From positions 143,282-170,105 of the forward strand of contig BFEA01000246.1 in the NCBI GenBank assembly GCA_003427395.1: DNA of 26,824 nucleotides, read 5' to 3'. The position numbers and the translations under genes were made by a program. The notes below the pieces were generated by a model. That model saw only the letters and a list, made by a program, of their open reading frames with translations. It made no database searches and was not told the DNA's origin. The stretch comes from Chara braunii (Eukaryota; Streptophyta; Charophyceae; Charales; Characeae). Shown one piece after another: positions 25,288 through 26,824 of the stretch; the first letter of the stretch is position 1, and each line of letters begins with the position of its first letter.

Positions 25288-26576
25288 GTGTATTTTCTTT
25301 TTTTTAATTTTTTTTTCTTGACGTTCTTCTTCTTCATCATCTTCATCTTCTTCTTCTCCTTCTCTCGTCTTCTTCTTCTCTCGTCTTCTTCTTCGTGGTT
25401 TTCTTTTACACCACCCTCTCCTCCTCCTCCTCCTACTCTTCTTCTGCTTCTTCGTCTTCTCTTCTCGTCCTCCTCCTCCTCCTCCTCCTCCTCCTCGTAC
25501 TCCTCCTCCTCTTCTTCTTCTTCTTCTTCTTCTTCTTCTTCTCCTCCTCTTCTCCTCCTCCTCATCTTCCTCCCCTTCTTCTTCTTCTTCTTCTTCTTCT
25601 TCTTCTTCTTCTTCTTCTTCTTCTCCTCTTCTCCTCCTCCTCCTCCTCCCCTTCATCTTCTTCTTCTCCTCCTCCTCCTCCCCTTCATCTTCTTCTTCTC
25701 CTCCTCCTCCTCCTTCCTCCTCTTCTTCTTCTTCTCGTCCTCCTTGTCCATGTCCTCATCTTTTTCCCCCCTCGTCCTCTTCTTCTTGTTCTCCTCCTTG
25801 TCCTCTTCTTCTTCATCTTTTTCCCTCCTCATCCTCTTCTTCTTCTCCTCCTCCTCCGCTTCGCTCCCCGTTGAGCCAGAGTCATAGCCATAGCGATTTG
25901 TTTTTGATTTTTCATCTTTCGTATCAGATTCTTCTTCTCCTCCTCCTCCTCCTCCTCTACTTCCCCCCACGTTGAGGCAGAGCCATAGCCATAGCGATTT
26001 TTTCGTGTTTTTCATCTTCAGTGTCAGATTCTTCTTCTTCCTCCTCCTCTTCTTCTTCTTCTTCTTCTTCTTCTCCGTTTCCTTCTCCTCCTCCTCTTCT
26101 TCTTCTTCTTCTTCTCCTCCTCCTCCTCCTCTTTTCTTCTTCTTCTTCTTCTTCTTCTTCTTCTTCTCCTCCTCCTCCTCCCTTTTTCTTCTTCTTCTCC
26201 TCCTCCTCCTCCTCCTCTGCTTCTCTCCCCATTGGCTTCCCTCCCTGTTGAGCCATAGCCATAGCCATAGCCATAGTGTGTTTTTTTTTCACCTTTCGTA
26301 TCAGATTCTTCCTTCTTCCTCTTCTCGTCCTCCTCCTCCTCTTCTTCTTCTTCTTCTTCTTGTCCTACTCCTCTGCTTCCGTCCGCGTTGACGCAGAGCC
26401 ACAGCCATACCAATTTAATTTTTTAACATCTTCGGTGTCAGATTCTTCTTCTTCTTCTCCTTCTTCTTCTCCGTTTCCTCCTCCTCTGCTTCCCTCCCCT
26501 TCTCCGTTTCCTCCTCCTCTTCTTCTCCTACTCCTCCACCTCATCTGCTTCCCTCCCCGTTGAGTCGGAGCCATAC
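25288..26576. repeat. CTT/CTC pyrimidine satellite with periodic spacers
   Basis: Nearly 1.3 kb in which the plus strand is almost only C and T, as CTT and CTC triplets, broken by a recurring spacer at about 25867, 25971, 26242, 26387 and 26558. The spacer has the form GTTGAG-CAGAGCCATAGCCATA, a variable T-rich part, then CATCTTC-GTGTCAGATTCTTC. On the minus strand each spacer reads ESDTEDEK or a variant followed by Tyr/Gly/Ser-rich residues, between Glu/Arg/Lys runs, but the units lie in different frames. Long frames on either strand are repeat shadows. The purine/pyrimidine asymmetry could form triplex DNA. Confidence 0.9.
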
Positions 26577-26824
26577 CTCCCCCCCCCCCCCCAAGTTTTA
26601 ACGAGGAGTCCGATAGATCTCGGCGAGCGCAGTCAGATGCCGCAATCAGAAAAAAAACATAAAAAAAAATCTGGGTATTTTATAGGGGCATCCGGTTTTG
26701 CCAGTTCACCCCCCCTGGACCGGTCCGGCCCCGGTTGGACCGGGGCAGGTGATCCGGCTGGTTGCTGGCCCAGCCTTGGTTTAGACTCTAGAGTTGTTTT
26801 TTTCGTGTGTTTTTTTTCTTGTTT
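26577..26824. other. end of window: C run, GC-rich words, T-rich end; no gene seen
   Basis: Fourteen C at 26579-26592, then AT-rich sequence, then GGACCGGTCCGGCCCCGGTT-type sequence resembling the block at 24664, then T runs. Confidence 0.6.

Noticed and set aside
25288-26574. Long open frames on both strands (Ser/Phe/Leu-rich on plus, Glu/Arg/Lys-rich on minus)
   Set aside because: They follow directly from CTT/CTC triplets, exist in all phases, and change frame between satellite units.
24664-26790. Possible inverted repeat of GC-rich GGACCGG blocks on both sides of the pyrimidine satellite
   Set aside because: Only short words match and no continuous complementary alignment could be made by eye.

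Overview
This window looks like repeat-dense nuclear DNA of a plant-lineage eukaryote. It holds chromodomain-bearing Ty3/gypsy retrotransposons, L1-like LINE debris, PIF/Harbinger-like and Mutator-like DNA elements, a scrap of plant-type mitochondrial nad5, GT-AG intron signals, and long simple-sequence tracts. A streptophyte (charophyte) alga such as Chara is my best guess. That rests on the look of the gypsy family and of the nad5 scrap, and it is inference. No bacterial operon, phage or CRISPR structure is visible.

Layout. Positions 1-3578 (+) hold a decayed Ty3/gypsy pol (linker, RT, RNase H, integrase, chromodomain), followed by a 1.5 kb non-coding tail that is probably 3' UTR/LTR (3579-5134). 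That tail includes an 86-bp exact duplication around an N, which looks like an assembly artefact. Positions 4909-5918 (-) hold two overlapping unrecognised frames with an Asp/Ala-rich tail. Positions 7194-11640 (-) hold a second copy of the same gypsy family in the opposite orientation, truncated inside integrase but keeping gag and protease. Positions 12093-12780 are a 688-bp foldback element with long inverted termini and a perfect 9-bp target duplication. Positions 13357-13533 are a nad5 fragment (NUMT). Positions 14930-16140 (+) hold an unrecognised, stop-ridden protein-like region. Positions 16599-18521 are a PIF/Harbinger-like element with a transposase N-terminal remnant and a GC-rich interior. 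Positions 19260-19679 (-) are one clear exon of a fumarylacetoacetate-hydrolase-domain (FAHD1-like) gene. Positions 20824-21275 (-) are a LINE RT fragment. Positions 21929-22438 (-) may be two exons of an unrecognised gene. Positions 23500-24042 are a composite inverted-repeat element, and 25288-26576 are a pyrimidine-rich satellite with periodic spacers.

Across these blocks lies a dispersed family of short poly(A)-ended elements, with copies near 6258, 14752, 16257 and 23787. All share two adjacent hairpins whose stems are kept by paired changes, and two copies carry a third hairpin with a conserved loop. I could not name this family, and it is the best candidate here for something undescribed.

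Host genes are few: the FAHD1-like exon and perhaps the exon pair near 22 kb. Nearly everything else is transposon-derived or simple repeat. I see no convincing multi-gene functional system.
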